From assembly GCA_963676045.1 (NCBI GenBank), contig OY780938.1, positions 1 through 64,000 of the forward strand: a DNA stretch of 64,000 nt, written 5' to 3'. The notes under the pieces are model-generated. The model was given only the letters and a program-made list of their open reading frames with translations. It searched no databases and had not been told where the DNA came from. Numbering within the stretch: the stretch's first letter is position 1; each line of letters starts with the position of its first letter. Source of the stretch: Methanogranum sp963676045. Lineage in GTDB: Archaea; Thermoplasmatota; Thermoplasmata; Methanomassiliicoccales; Methanomethylophilaceae. Shown here piece after piece: positions 52,959 to 62,129 of this stretch. The position numbers and the translations under genes are program-made.

Positions 52959-52966
52959 ATGACGTA

Positions 52967-54097
52967 ATGACAAACGATGATCGGATATTCGTCGATGGAA
53001 GGGAGTTGAGATGCGGTTTCACAACAGGTACGTGTGCGGCTGCAGCTTCCAAGGCAGCGACTATGATGCTTCTGAGTGGAAAAAGTATGGATGATGTTCA
53101 AATCATGATACCCACGGGTAAAGAATTATGTTTAGACCTAGAGGATATTGCGCAATATGAAGACCATGTGACCTGTGCGGTAAGGAAGGATGGCGGTGAC
53201 GACATAGATGCGACACATGGGGCATTGATATATTCCACAGTCAAAAAAAGGCACGACGGCAAGATACTCCTCGATGGAGGAGAAGGCGTAGGAAGAATAA
53301 CAAGGAAGGGATTGGACCAACCGATAGGGAATGCTGCGATAAACCGTGTGCCACGTTCCATGATACTCGAGGCCGTCAATGATGTCGCAGAAGCGTTCGG
53401 ATGGAAAGACGGGATAGATGTAACAATACATGTTCCAGATGGTAGAGACATATCGAAAAAGACATTCAATCCAAACCTAGGGATACTAGGCGGGATATCT
53501 ATATTGGGGACCACAGGGGTGGTCAGACCCATGAGCGAGAAAGCATTGGTGGATACCATAACCACCGAGATGCGTATGCATTTTGCCGAAGGTCAGAGAT
53601 ATCTCCTATTTGTGCCAGGTAATTATGGAAAAGATTATTCTGATAATTTCGAAGGGGTCGGTTCATCTTCAACCATAAAGATAAGCAATTTCTTGGGAGA
53701 ATCCTTGGACTACGCGGTGGAACTCGGATTGGAAGGGGTGTTGTTGATAGGCAATATAGGAAAGCTCGTCAAGGTCGCAGGAGGTATAATGAACACCCAT
53801 TCTAGAAATGCTGATTGCAGGATGGAGATACTATGCGCTTACACGATCGTTGCAGGTGGAAGTTCAGATCTTGCAAAAGCGATCATGGAAGCAGTAACGA
53901 CCGAGGCGGCGTTGGATATATTGGAGGAGGCAGGTTTATTAAAGAAAGTGACGTCCTTATTGGCAGAGAGGATAGAATTCCATATGATTCATCGTACAGG
54001 CGGCAAATTGAAGTTGGGTGTGGTGATCTTCTCATCCAACCACGGCAGATTATGTGAATCAAGCGGGGCCCTCGAATTAACAAGGAAGCTGATATGA
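52967..54097 (+). CDS. cbiD: Cobalt-precorrin-5B C1-methyltransferase
   Basis: 376 residues from the ATG at 52967, giving RCGFTTGTCAAAASKAATMML, the CbiD N-terminal signature. GEGVGRITRKGLDQPIGNAAIN and GILGGISILGTTGVVRPMSEKA are further family motifs, and LLIGNIGKLVKVAGGIMNTHS occurs in the C-terminal half. It methylates C1 and replaces the CobF step in the anaerobic route. A longer frame would run through the operator and antisense to cbiC and is rejected. The TATA-like box 26-33 bp upstream implies a leaderless or very short leader. It overlaps cbiG by an ATGA. Confidence 0.94.
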   Translation: MTNDDRIFVDGRELRCGFTTGTCAAAASKAATMMLLSGKSMDDVQIMIPTGKELCLDLEDIAQYEDHVTCAVRKDGGDDIDATHGALIYSTVKKRHDGKILLDGGEGVGRITRKGLDQPIGNAAINRVPRSMILEAVNDVAEAFGWKDGIDVTIHVPDGRDISKKTFNPNLGILGGISILGTTGVVRPMSEKALVDTITTEMRMHFAEGQRYLLFVPGNYGKDYSDNFEGVGSSSTIKISNFLGESLDYAVELGLEGVLLIGNIGKLVKVAGGIMNTHSRNADCRMEILCAYTIVAGGSSDLAKAIMEAVTTEAALDILEEAGLLKKVTSLLAERIEFHMIHRTGGKLKLGVVIFSSNHGRLCESSGALELTRKLI

Positions 54098-55146
54098 TGC
54101 ACGTGATGATAGTGGCATTCACAGTAAAGGGCTGTCAGACCGCGAAGAGGGTATCAGATGTCCTGGAAGGGGACAGTTGTGAGATATTCTCCAAGACAAC
54201 TGCCGATGTGAAGGATGCAAAGAAGATATTGGTGCCTTTGGTGGATTGGACAGGCAATGCGATGGCAACCTCAGATGCATTGATATTCGTTGGGGCCACA
54301 GGGGTCGCTGTAAGGATGATAGCTCCGCACATAAAGGACAAGAAGAAGGACCCAGCCGTGATATGCATGGATGATAACGGCAAATATGTGATATCCTTGT
54401 TGTCTGGTCACGTGGGAGGTGCAAACCGCCTTACCAGCAAGATAGCAAAAGGTATCGATGGCATACCCGTGATCACAACGGCCACAGATGTCAATGGTAA
54501 GTTCGCGGTCGATGTCTTCGCAGTAGAGAACAGTATGAAGTTCAGAGGAAAGGCACTTGCAAAAGAGGTATCGGCAAGACTTTTGGATGGCAAGGACGTC
54601 TATTTCGAGTCCGAGTTCCGTGTGGACGGTCTGTTGCCTTCGGAGTTGAAGGAGAAGGAGGACGGAGACCTCGGGATATTGATATCTTCCAAATTCTTCC
54701 CGATGTTGCCATTCGACAGGACTTTGGTCCTAATACCTAAGCATCACGTGGTAGGCATAGGTTGCAAGAAGGACATACCATTCGAGAGTGTGAACGAATT
54801 GTTCTGCAAGGTCCTGAGGGACATGAATATAGCATACGAGAGTGTAAGACTGATTGCAAGCATCGATATAAAGAGAAATGAGCCAGCATTGAATATGTTG
54901 AGCGATAGATACGATATACCGATCGTCTTCTACACAGCTAGGGAGCTGAATGAACAGGACGACATAGGCTTTACAAGATCTGATTTCGTCAAGTCCGTCA
55001 CAGATGTGGATTGCGTGTGCGAGAGGGCCGCTGTCAAGGCATCGAAGAGCGGGGAACTCGTATGCAGGAAGGTTGCGATGGAAGGTGTTACCATATCAAT
55101 AGTAAGGGAAGACTACACAGTCGTTTTCAATGAGGGTCAAAGATGA
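54094..55146 (+). CDS. cbiG: Cobalt-precorrin-5A hydrolase
   Basis: 350 residues. The N-terminal half has FVGATGVAVRMIAPHIKDKKKDPAV and VISLLSGHVGGANRLTSKIA; the C-terminal half has HHVVGIGCKKDIPFESV, as in CbiG. It opens the delta-lactone of cobalt-precorrin-5A and releases the C20 fragment as acetaldehyde. Start ATGATG (54094/54097) overlapping cbiD; ends in ATGA contact with the fusion gene. Confidence 0.92.
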   Translation: MMHVMIVAFTVKGCQTAKRVSDVLEGDSCEIFSKTTADVKDAKKILVPLVDWTGNAMATSDALIFVGATGVAVRMIAPHIKDKKKDPAVICMDDNGKYVISLLSGHVGGANRLTSKIAKGIDGIPVITTATDVNGKFAVDVFAVENSMKFRGKALAKEVSARLLDGKDVYFESEFRVDGLLPSELKEKEDGDLGILISSKFFPMLPFDRTLVLIPKHHVVGIGCKKDIPFESVNELFCKVLRDMNIAYESVRLIASIDIKRNEPALNMLSDRYDIPIVFYTARELNEQDDIGFTRSDFVKSVTDVDCVCERAAVKASKSGELVCRKVAMEGVTISIVREDYTVVFNEGQR

Positions 55147-57125
55147 AAGGCGTCCTTATATTCGGCGGTACAACCGAAGGCAGGTCGATCGCAGAATACC
55201 TTGGTGAAAATGGAGTCAAGGTCCATTATTGTGTTTTCACAGAATATGGACGTTCCCTGATGGATGAGAACGAGAACATAGAGGTCTCCTCTGGAAGATT
55301 GGGAATGGACGGTATGTGCGGTTTGATGCGGGAATATCCATTGGTGATAGATGCCACGCATCCTTACGCGGTCAATGTCACAGAGCATATAATCGAAGCT
55401 TGTTCGAGAACAGGCTCAGAGTATGTTCGCGTCGTAAGGCCAGAAGGATACCGTACCGAAGGCCTGCGTATATTCCCGGATATTGATTCCGCAGTCGAAT
55501 ATCTCAAGGAGAAGGAAGGAAACATACTCGTGACCACAGGGAGCAAGGACATCTCGAAGTATGCGCCTATGAAGGACAGGGTGTTCGCAAGGGTACTCTC
55601 GAACGAGGACAGTCTGAAGAAATGCATCGATGCTGGATTGGAAGGCAAGAACATAATCTGCATGCAGGGTCCCTTCACAGAAGAATTGAATTATGGGATG
55701 TTGAAGCAATTCAATGCAAAGTACATCGTTACAAAGGATTCAGGACAGCCAGGTGGTTTCGGGGAGAAGATACGCGCTGCAAACAGAGCAGGTGCAGAGG
55801 TCATATTGATAGGTAGGCCCGTGGAAGAGAAGGGAATGACCATCGGTGAGGTATCATCGATGTTAAGCAACAGGTTCGGAATAGATGCGGCACAGATAGA
55901 TCAGGATCAAAAGGCCGTCACGATAAGCATCGTCGGAGTAGGTATGGGCACTCCAGACGGGATGACAGTAGAGGCTCGTAATGCGATATGCTCTGCGGAT
56001 CTGATAGTAGGTGCTAAACGCATGGTCGAATCCGCAGGTGTCAGCGGAAAGGACATCCTCGAAGAGTTCCAGGCTGAGAGGATATTCGCTCATTTAAGCG
56101 ATCATAGGGAATACAGGTCTGTAGCGATACTCGTATCGGGGGATGTCGGATTCTACAGTGCAGCGAAGAAATTGCTGAATTCTACAGATATAAAACAATA
56201 CAATGTAAAGGTCATATGCGGAATATCGTCGATGGTATATCTATGCGGCAAGCTCGGTATTTCCTGGGATGATGTGAGGCCAGTGAGTGCCCACGGCCGT
56301 GATGTGAATATCATAGGGGAAGTAAGGAGGAATCATAAGATATTCTCTCTCCTGCAGGGCTCTAAAAGCGTGAAAGACATATGTGCCAGATTATCTGAGT
56401 ATGGCATGGATGAAGTAATCGTAACTATAGGTCAGGACCTTGGAAGTGAAAAAGAGAGGATATTCTCAGGACATCCATCTGAAGTAATGGGGATGGCAGA
56501 TTCGGAGCTGTGCGTCGCGCTGATCGTTAATCCCCATAATGATAGCGCACTCCCGATAGGGATATCGGATGATGATTTGATCAGAGGTGATGCGCCGATG
56601 ACAAAGTCCGAGGTAAGAACGCTTTCAATATCCAAATTGAGGCTTTCCGAGGATTCCATCGCATACGATGTTGGAGCAGGCACAGGTTCCGTCTCGATAG
56701 AGATGGCACTGGTCTCGTTCTCAGGGAAGGTCTATGCCGTAGAGAAGGAAGAGGAAGCGGTATCTCTGATAGAGCAGAACCGCAGGAAGTTCAAAGCAGA
56801 CAATATAGTGACTGTGAAAGGATACGCACCAGAGGCTTTGATTGATCTGCCAGCACCTACACATGTCTTCATAGGCGGTTCATCTGGCAATCTAAGGCAG
56901 ATAATCGAGGTCGTGATCAAGAAGAATCTGAATGTCCGCATCGTTGTGAATTCAGTCACGTTGGAGACCTTGTCAGAGACAATGGAATGCATAAAGGACC
57001 TCGATCTCATAGAGGAGGATACAGTATGCGTCAATGTATCAAAGGGCAGGAAGGTTGGAAGATACCATCTGATGACAGCTCAGAATCCAGTATATATCAC
57101 TACATGCAGAGGGAAGGGATCATGA
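55143..57125 (+). CDS. CbiJ-CbiE-CbiT triple fusion: precorrin-6x reductase and C5,15-methyltransferase/decarboxylase
   Basis: 660 residues. 1-255: CbiJ reductase (GVLIFGGTTEGRSIAEYL, VIDATHPYAVNVTEHI, VTKDSGQPGGFGEKI). 259-465: CbiE, a tetrapyrrole methylase (SIVGVGMGTPDGMTVEARNA, LVSGDVGFYSAAKKLL, AHGRDVN). 470-650: CbiT, a class I methyltransferase (DDDLIRGDAPMTKSEVR, DVGAGTGSVSIEMALVS, FIGGSSGNLRQII). One chain therefore carries the macrocycle reduction, the C5/C15 methylations and the C12 decarboxylation. CbiET fusions are widespread; the J-E-T order in one protein is less usual. It overlaps cbiG and cbiA by four bases each. Confidence 0.93.
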   Translation: MKGVLIFGGTTEGRSIAEYLGENGVKVHYCVFTEYGRSLMDENENIEVSSGRLGMDGMCGLMREYPLVIDATHPYAVNVTEHIIEACSRTGSEYVRVVRPEGYRTEGLRIFPDIDSAVEYLKEKEGNILVTTGSKDISKYAPMKDRVFARVLSNEDSLKKCIDAGLEGKNIICMQGPFTEELNYGMLKQFNAKYIVTKDSGQPGGFGEKIRAANRAGAEVILIGRPVEEKGMTIGEVSSMLSNRFGIDAAQIDQDQKAVTISIVGVGMGTPDGMTVEARNAICSADLIVGAKRMVESAGVSGKDILEEFQAERIFAHLSDHREYRSVAILVSGDVGFYSAAKKLLNSTDIKQYNVKVICGISSMVYLCGKLGISWDDVRPVSAHGRDVNIIGEVRRNHKIFSLLQGSKSVKDICARLSEYGMDEVIVTIGQDLGSEKERIFSGHPSEVMGMADSELCVALIVNPHNDSALPIGISDDDLIRGDAPMTKSEVRTLSISKLRLSEDSIAYDVGAGTGSVSIEMALVSFSGKVYAVEKEEEAVSLIEQNRRKFKADNIVTVKGYAPEALIDLPAPTHVFIGGSSGNLRQIIEVVIKKNLNVRIVVNSVTLETLSETMECIKDLDLIEEDTVCVNVSKGRKVGRYHLMTAQNPVYITTCRGKGS

Positions 57126-58480
57126 TGCTGCCTAGATTCATAATAACGGCGCCTGCGAGCGGCAGTGGTAAGACATTGATAACTTGTGGGATATTACAGG
57201 CGCTTGTCAACAGAGGCATGGATGTGGCATCTTTCAAATGCGGTCCCGATTACATAGACCCCATGTTCCATAGCAGGGTCATAGGAACCCCATCAAGGAA
57301 TCTCGATCCTTTCTTCACCGATGAGGACCTCATGAGATATCTTTTTTCGAGGTCAGCAGAAGGACACGACGTATCTGTGATAGAAGGCGTGATGGGATTC
57401 TATGACGGTATCGGGATGGTCACAGAACGCGGGAGCACATACGATGTGTCTGAAAGATTGAAGGCGCCGGTCATATTGGTCATTAATTGCAAAGGTGCAA
57501 GCCTGTCTGTAGTGCCTTTGATAAAAGGGTTCATGGAATTCAGAAAGAACAATATAAAAGGCGTGATATTGAATAATACCTCTGAGCATGTATATAGAGA
57601 ATTATCGGTCTATATAGAGAATGAACTGGGCATAAAGGTCATCGGATATGTGCCCAAGGTCTCAGAACTTTTGCTGGAGAGCCGTTATCTCGGACTATGT
57701 CTTCCTGATGAGGTAAAGGACCTAAAGGAAAAATTGAACAAATTGGCATCGATCCTGGAGAGCACTTTGGATATCGATCTGCTTTTGAAGATATCAATGG
57801 ATGTGCAGGATCTGCAATTCGAATCGCCTGTCGTCAAAAAGATGGAAGGTGTTGTTAGGATAGGATTGGCGGATGATGAGGCATTCTGTTTCACATATGA
57901 AGATAATATGGACCTGTTGAGGGAATCAGGTGCAGAGATCGTGCATTTCTCCCCGATCCATGATAGTAAGTTGCCAGACGGCATACAGGGAGTCATATTC
58001 TCGGGAGGTTATCCTGAATTACATGCCAAAGCGCTTTCTGACAACGGGAGCATGTTGGCAGATGTCAAGGACAAGATCTCATCGGGACTTCCATGCATGG
58101 CGGAATGCGGAGGATTCATGTATCTTCACGATGAGATCGAAGATTCAGAAGGAATCATGCGCAAGATGGTCGGTATAATCGATGGAAAGGTTGTGAATAC
58201 CAAGAGACTCAACCGTTTTGGCTATATCTGTTTGGAATCTAATGACGATTCGAATATAATGCCAAAGGGTTCGATAATCAAGGCTCACGAGTTCCATTAT
58301 TGGGACAGTGACAATTGCGGATGTCAATGCATTGCAGAGAAGACCAATGGAAGGAGGTATGATTGCATCCATATGGTCCATAGTATGGTGGCAGGTTTCC
58401 CCCATCTATATTACTATTCTAATCCAGAGATAGCATATAACTTCGTGGAATCATGTTCCAGATTCAAGTCAGATAAGTGA
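57122..58480 (+). CDS. cbiA: Cobyrinate a,c-diamide synthase
   Basis: 452 residues from the ATG at 57122, which overlaps the previous TGA. P-loop ITAPASGSGKTLITCGIL, SFKCGPDYIDPMFH and VMGFYDG mark the N-terminal ATPase domain. Amidotransferase motifs are FSGGYPELHAKALS, the nucleophile in MAECGGFMYLHDE (about residue 328) and AHEFHYWDSDN. It amidates the a and c side chains of cobyrinate. The paralogue in the F430 operon (26975) does the same chemistry on Ni-sirohydrochlorin; context separates the two. Last gene of cbiD-cbiG-cbiJET-cbiA. Confidence 0.92.
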   Translation: MMLPRFIITAPASGSGKTLITCGILQALVNRGMDVASFKCGPDYIDPMFHSRVIGTPSRNLDPFFTDEDLMRYLFSRSAEGHDVSVIEGVMGFYDGIGMVTERGSTYDVSERLKAPVILVINCKGASLSVVPLIKGFMEFRKNNIKGVILNNTSEHVYRELSVYIENELGIKVIGYVPKVSELLLESRYLGLCLPDEVKDLKEKLNKLASILESTLDIDLLLKISMDVQDLQFESPVVKKMEGVVRIGLADDEAFCFTYEDNMDLLRESGAEIVHFSPIHDSKLPDGIQGVIFSGGYPELHAKALSDNGSMLADVKDKISSGLPCMAECGGFMYLHDEIEDSEGIMRKMVGIIDGKVVNTKRLNRFGYICLESNDDSNIMPKGSIIKAHEFHYWDSDNCGCQCIAEKTNGRRYDCIHMVHSMVAGFPHLYYYSNPEIAYNFVESCSRFKSDK

Positions 58481-58487
58481 AAGGATC

Positions 58488-58506
58488 GGCCATTAAAGGC
58501 CTTTTT
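58488..58506 (+). terminator. Terminator of the cbiD-A operon
   Basis: GGCC-attaaa-GGCC followed by TTTTT, eight bases after the cbiA stop, in the 37-bp gap before the convergent hisA end. Confidence 0.65.
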
Positions 58507-58517
58507 GGAAAGTGTCT

Positions 58518-59231
58518 TCAGATCTCCCAGGGCTTTTCCCATTCCCAGGGCCTCAGAAGGTTTGTGTATATGGCGATGCCCACGATCGCGGCCTCCGCAC
58601 CGGCATTGTTCAAGATCTTGGCATCCTTTTCGGACGTCACACCTCCGGATGCGATCACGTTGCAAGGACAGCGCGATATGAATTCTCTCGCCTGTTTTTC
58701 GTTTATGCCCTTCTTCTGTCCTTCGACATCCACATTCGTGTTCAGGACCGCGGCCAATGGAAGGTCTTTTATGAATTCGAACATTTTCTCAAGAGAAAGC
58801 TCAGAGCTCTCTTGCCAACCTTTTATAGCGATCTTGTTGGCCTTTGTATCAAGTCCAAGAATTATCTTGTTCGGGAATTTATATGCCATATCTGCAAGCC
58901 ATTCTGGTTCTTTGACAGCTTTGGTCCCGATGATCACCCTGTCAACGCCAGCGGATATCAGCTCTTTTATAGTGGCCTCCGAGCGTATCCCTCCTCCGAC
59001 CTCTACAGGTACGTCACATTCACGGGCTATCTTCTTGAAAGTATCGATATTGCTTCCTTTGCCGAAAGCGCCATCAAGGTCCACTAGGTGGAGATAGGGG
59101 GCATCCCTGTATGTCCATTCCAACGCGGTCTCCAATGGGTCAGGCAATACTATCTGCTGGCTCCCCGGGACTCCACCGACAAGCTGGACCACTTTGTGAT
59201 CCAAGACATCGACCGCAGGTATTAGTATCAT
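58518..59231 (-). CDS. hisA: Phosphoribosylformimino-AICAR phosphate isomerase
   Basis: 237 residues, TIM barrel paralogous to HisF. ILIPAVDVLDHKVVQLVGG gives the catalytic Asp, LHLVDLDGAFGKGSN the second element, and EVGGGIRSEATI and NVIASGGVTSEKDA the phosphate sites. Histidine step 4. The protein PWEWEKPWEI C-terminus is Trp-rich. It overlaps hisH by four bases; order on the minus strand is hisG-hisC-hisH-hisA. Confidence 0.94.
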   Translation of the reverse strand: MILIPAVDVLDHKVVQLVGGVPGSQQIVLPDPLETALEWTYRDAPYLHLVDLDGAFGKGSNIDTFKKIARECDVPVEVGGGIRSEATIKELISAGVDRVIIGTKAVKEPEWLADMAYKFPNKIILGLDTKANKIAIKGWQESSELSLEKMFEFIKDLPLAAVLNTNVDVEGQKKGINEKQAREFISRCPCNVIASGGVTSEKDAKILNNAGAEAAIVGIAIYTNLLRPWEWEKPWEI

Positions 59232-59827
59232 ATCCTATCCTCCGCAAAATCGAGGAAATGACCTATGAAGTCCAATCCAGAATCTCCGCTCTTCTCTGGA
59301 TGGAACTGGGTACCGTAATAGTTATTCTTCTTGAAGAATGAGGGGAATGTGAACCCTTCATATTCGGTGGTCCCTGCTATCATAGTATCGTCTTCTATAT
59401 CGCCGTAATATGAATGTGCGAAGTAGAAGTATCTGTCCTCTATGCCGTCCATGAGCAGATCTTTAGTATCAACTTGATTCCATCCCATGTGGGGTACTTG
59501 TTTGGCCTCGATCTTCTTCACCGTTCCTGGTAGGAATCCCAATCCTGGAGATGTACCTTCTCTGCTGGATTCGAACATTATCTGTGTTCCAATGCATATT
59601 CCCAATGCAGGTACACCAGCTTCTAGGCGTTCGCGTATCTTCTCTCTGTAAGGGAGAAGTTTCTCCATCGTTTTATCGAAGGCACCAACTCCTGGGAAAA
59701 CGATGCATTTCGCACTGAGGAGTTCATTCATATCAGTGACAACTGTCACAGCCGTACCATTCTTCTCAAGTGCTTTCTTGATCGAGTGAAGATTACCTAC
59801 ACCATAATCAGCCATGACTATTCTCAT
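59228..59827 (-). CDS. hisH: Imidazole glycerol phosphate synthase, glutaminase subunit
   Basis: 199 residues. Class I amidotransferase with VFPGVGAFDKTMEKL, the nucleophile in ALGICIGTQIMF (about Cys 83), and the catalytic His-x-Glu in YGTQFHPEKSG near the C-terminus. It supplies ammonia to HisF, which is encoded 8 kb away in the other his block. MGWNQV near residue 118 is a typical interface motif. Overlaps hisC and hisA by four bases. Confidence 0.95.
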   Translation of the reverse strand: MRIVMADYGVGNLHSIKKALEKNGTAVTVVTDMNELLSAKCIVFPGVGAFDKTMEKLLPYREKIRERLEAGVPALGICIGTQIMFESSREGTSPGLGFLPGTVKKIEAKQVPHMGWNQVDTKDLLMDGIEDRYFYFAHSYYGDIEDDTMIAGTTEYEGFTFPSFFKKNNYYGTQFHPEKSGDSGLDFIGHFLDFAEDRI

Positions 59828-60882
59828 CTACATTCCTCCAATACTTCGGCCATCTTGTCCAACATAATGCAGTTCAGTTCCTCGGTTCCGACGGTCATCC
59901 TTACGCAGTTCTCTGTTCTGCGCTTGTTACCGAAGTCCCTGATGAGAACGCCCTTGTCTTTCAATTTCGAGACCATTTCAGAGTGGTCTATTGGGCATTT
60001 TGCAAGTATGAAATTGGCATCTGAATGATATGGTTCGAATCCCAAGTTTCTCAATTCAGAGGATAATTTCGGTCTTTGTTCAGAGACCATCTCTGCACTT
60101 CTCTTTATGAAATCCTGATCCTTGACGGCGGCTATGGCCGCATGCTCGCATATCTTGTTGAGCGAATACGGTATCTTGACGGAGTTCATCATGTCAGCTA
60201 GGTCTAGATTCGTTGCAGCATAACCTACTCTTAGTCCAGCCATTGCATATGCTTTTGAAAATGTTCTAAGGACGATTAGATTATCGAATTCATTCACTTT
60301 TTTGATCATAGATCCCTTTGGGGCGTATTCTACATATGCCTCATCCACGATAACTATGCCTTTGAATTTAGACAATATCTCTTCGATGTCCTTATGCTTG
60401 AATATATTTCCAGTAGGGTTGTTGGGAGAGGGCATTATCGCGATCTTCGCGTTAGATCTGATTATTGCATCCACATTCAATTGGAAATCTTCTGTGAGGT
60501 CAACCTCGTGAGTCTTACCTCCGTTCATTGTCACAAAGTAATCGTATAATGTGTACGATGGTATCGGCACTACGCAATCGTCCCCCCATTCCGTGAACGT
60601 CTTGAACGATATGTCGAGCATCTCATCAGATCCATTGCCCGCAATGAAATTCTCAGTCTGAAGGCCATAAAGGTCGGCCAATGCTGCCCTCAATCCGTCT
60701 GAGTATGTATTGGGATATCCTTCGAGGTCCTCTTTCATTTCAGAGAGGTATTTCAATGCTGCAGGATTCGAGCCTAGAACATTGGTGTTCGTATCCATCC
60801 TCAGTTCATTGTTCAGTTTAGGATTGTAATACTTCTTGAAATTACGGGTTGAACTTCTCATGATGTCCCTAGAGACCATCAT
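59824..60882 (-). CDS. hisC: Histidinol-phosphate aminotransferase
   Basis: 352 residues, PLP fold type I. AGNGSDEMLDISFKTF near the N-terminus, PSPNNPTGNIF, IVIVDEAYVEYAP and the Schiff-base lysine in VLRTFSKAYAMAGLRVGY are intact, and the C-terminal FGNKRRTENCVRMTVGTEEL has the phosphate-binding Arg. It converts imidazole acetol phosphate to histidinol phosphate. It overlaps hisG and hisH by ATGA contacts. Confidence 0.95.
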   Translation of the reverse strand: MMVSRDIMRSSTRNFKKYYNPKLNNELRMDTNTNVLGSNPAALKYLSEMKEDLEGYPNTYSDGLRAALADLYGLQTENFIAGNGSDEMLDISFKTFTEWGDDCVVPIPSYTLYDYFVTMNGGKTHEVDLTEDFQLNVDAIIRSNAKIAIMPSPNNPTGNIFKHKDIEEILSKFKGIVIVDEAYVEYAPKGSMIKKVNEFDNLIVLRTFSKAYAMAGLRVGYAATNLDLADMMNSVKIPYSLNKICEHAAIAAVKDQDFIKRSAEMVSEQRPKLSSELRNLGFEPYHSDANFILAKCPIDHSEMVSKLKDKGVLIRDFGNKRRTENCVRMTVGTEELNCIMLDKMAEVLEECR

Positions 60883-61742
60883 TCCACCAGCCTGTCTATG
60901 GATACCGTAAGGATGCCGGTCGCTCCAAGTTTCTTCAGCTTGTTTATTATCGTGAACATCTCACTGGATTTTATGACGACCTGAACCGCGACCATCTTGG
61001 GATTACCGGATATCTCCATGATCGTCGCGCCATCTATACCAGGAAGCAATATCTGTACCTCTTGTAATTTGTTCCTCGGTACGTTCGCCATGAGATATTT
61101 CTTGTCCTCAGCAGCGATGACGCTCTTTATGGATTCCACGACATCATCGACCTGCATCTTCATCTCTGGTTTGATCTTGAGGGAGGTGAATACTGCCGCT
61201 TGAGAATCCAATATCTTGCAGACCTCCACCATCCTGTTGATCTTCAAAGTCGAGCCTGTTGCTACAAGGTCCGATATCATGTCCGCCACACCCAAATAAG
61301 GCATTATCTCTGCGGCTCCAGATATCTCGACTATTTCGACCTTCTTGTGCTTGGAGTCGAAGAATTTCTTTGTTAGATTGGGGAAGGATGTCGCGATGCG
61401 GGACCCTTCGGGTATGTCATCCGCCGTCTTTATACCGGATGCTTCAGGTGCAGCTATGGATAGACGGCAGATCCCGAATTCCAGGTCTGCTATTTTCTTC
61501 AGAGGATAACCTGCCTCAGCAACCATATCCTCTCCAGTTATACCGAAGTCGATGGCGCCTGCACTGATGAATGCAGGGATATCCTGTGCGCGAACGAACA
61601 GTATCTCGATGTCTTGGTCTTTTGCAGTGACGTACAGTCTTCTTCCCCAGTCCTCACCAAGATCTATTCCTGATTTTGCAAGGAGTTCCACGGCTCTTTC
61701 GTTGAGTCTTCCCTTATTAGGGATTCCCAGTTTTACGGTCAT
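60879..61742 (-). CDS. hisG: ATP phosphoribosyltransferase, long form
   Basis: 287 residues: VKLGIPNKGRLNERAVELL at the start, DFGITGEDMVAEAGYPL, the PRPP loop VADMISDLVATGSTLKIN, and a C-terminal regulatory domain (about 210-287; VMANVPR/LMANVPRNKLQEVQILLPG). The C-terminal domain makes it the HisG-L form, which is feedback-inhibited by histidine and needs no HisZ. It catalyses the first committed step. A minus-strand TATA-like cttattaaa lies about 30 bp upstream. It begins the block hisG-C-H-A. Confidence 0.95.
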   Translation of the reverse strand: MTVKLGIPNKGRLNERAVELLAKSGIDLGEDWGRRLYVTAKDQDIEILFVRAQDIPAFISAGAIDFGITGEDMVAEAGYPLKKIADLEFGICRLSIAAPEASGIKTADDIPEGSRIATSFPNLTKKFFDSKHKKVEIVEISGAAEIMPYLGVADMISDLVATGSTLKINRMVEVCKILDSQAAVFTSLKIKPEMKMQVDDVVESIKSVIAAEDKKYLMANVPRNKLQEVQILLPGIDGATIMEISGNPKMVAVQVVIKSSEMFTIINKLKKLGATGILTVSIDRLVE

Positions 61743-62129
61743 CTTCCGGCCTCTATGCTTTTTGTATAAAAAAGGGGTTTAATAAGTTTATCCGAGGAAA
61801 AAAAGTATGCATATGTGCATTTATTCTTTAAGTTTACCTTTCATCTATTTTTATTTGTCTAATCTGGCACATTAAAATAATTCAAGATTCTATAAAAAAA
61901 GAAAGATTTTTGAATTTATTTTTGATTTTTTTTATAAAAAACACATTATAATCGGAAAAATGATTTTTCAATTTAAAAAATTTTAATTCTGGGTCTTTTA
62001 GTTTTGATATTAATATTAAATTATCTATGCCTAAAGATATAGAAGGTCGTCATCCTCTAAACATTTTGATATTAAAATCTTAGAAGTTGATATTTTGGAC
62101 GGCCGATTCATGTCGGCCGCCCTTTGGTA
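61743..62129. other. 387-bp A/T-rich intergenic stretch
   Basis: No gene on either strand. The side near hisG holds its minus-strand promoter (TATA-like cttattaaa near 61776). The middle is long A- and T-runs (61870-62000) with no clear repeat or RNA. The right end carries a hairpin next to the asd stop. Confidence 0.6.
62097..62121 (-). terminator. Hairpin just after the asd stop
   Basis: GGACGGCCGA-ttcatg-TCGGCCGCCC forms a 9-10 bp stem with one mismatch, 9 bp past the asd stop. No T-run follows on the minus strand, so it is a probable rather than certain terminator. Confidence 0.5.

Noticed and set aside
52733..52966. 78-codon N-terminal extension of cbiD
   Set aside because: It is antisense to cbiC and crosses the operator. 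The ATG at 52967 gives the normal CbiD start and lies at the right distance from the TATA box.
52856..53101. 82-codon N-terminal extension of cbiC
   Set aside because: It runs antisense into cbiD and has no family resemblance; the ATG at 52855 has a good ribosome site.
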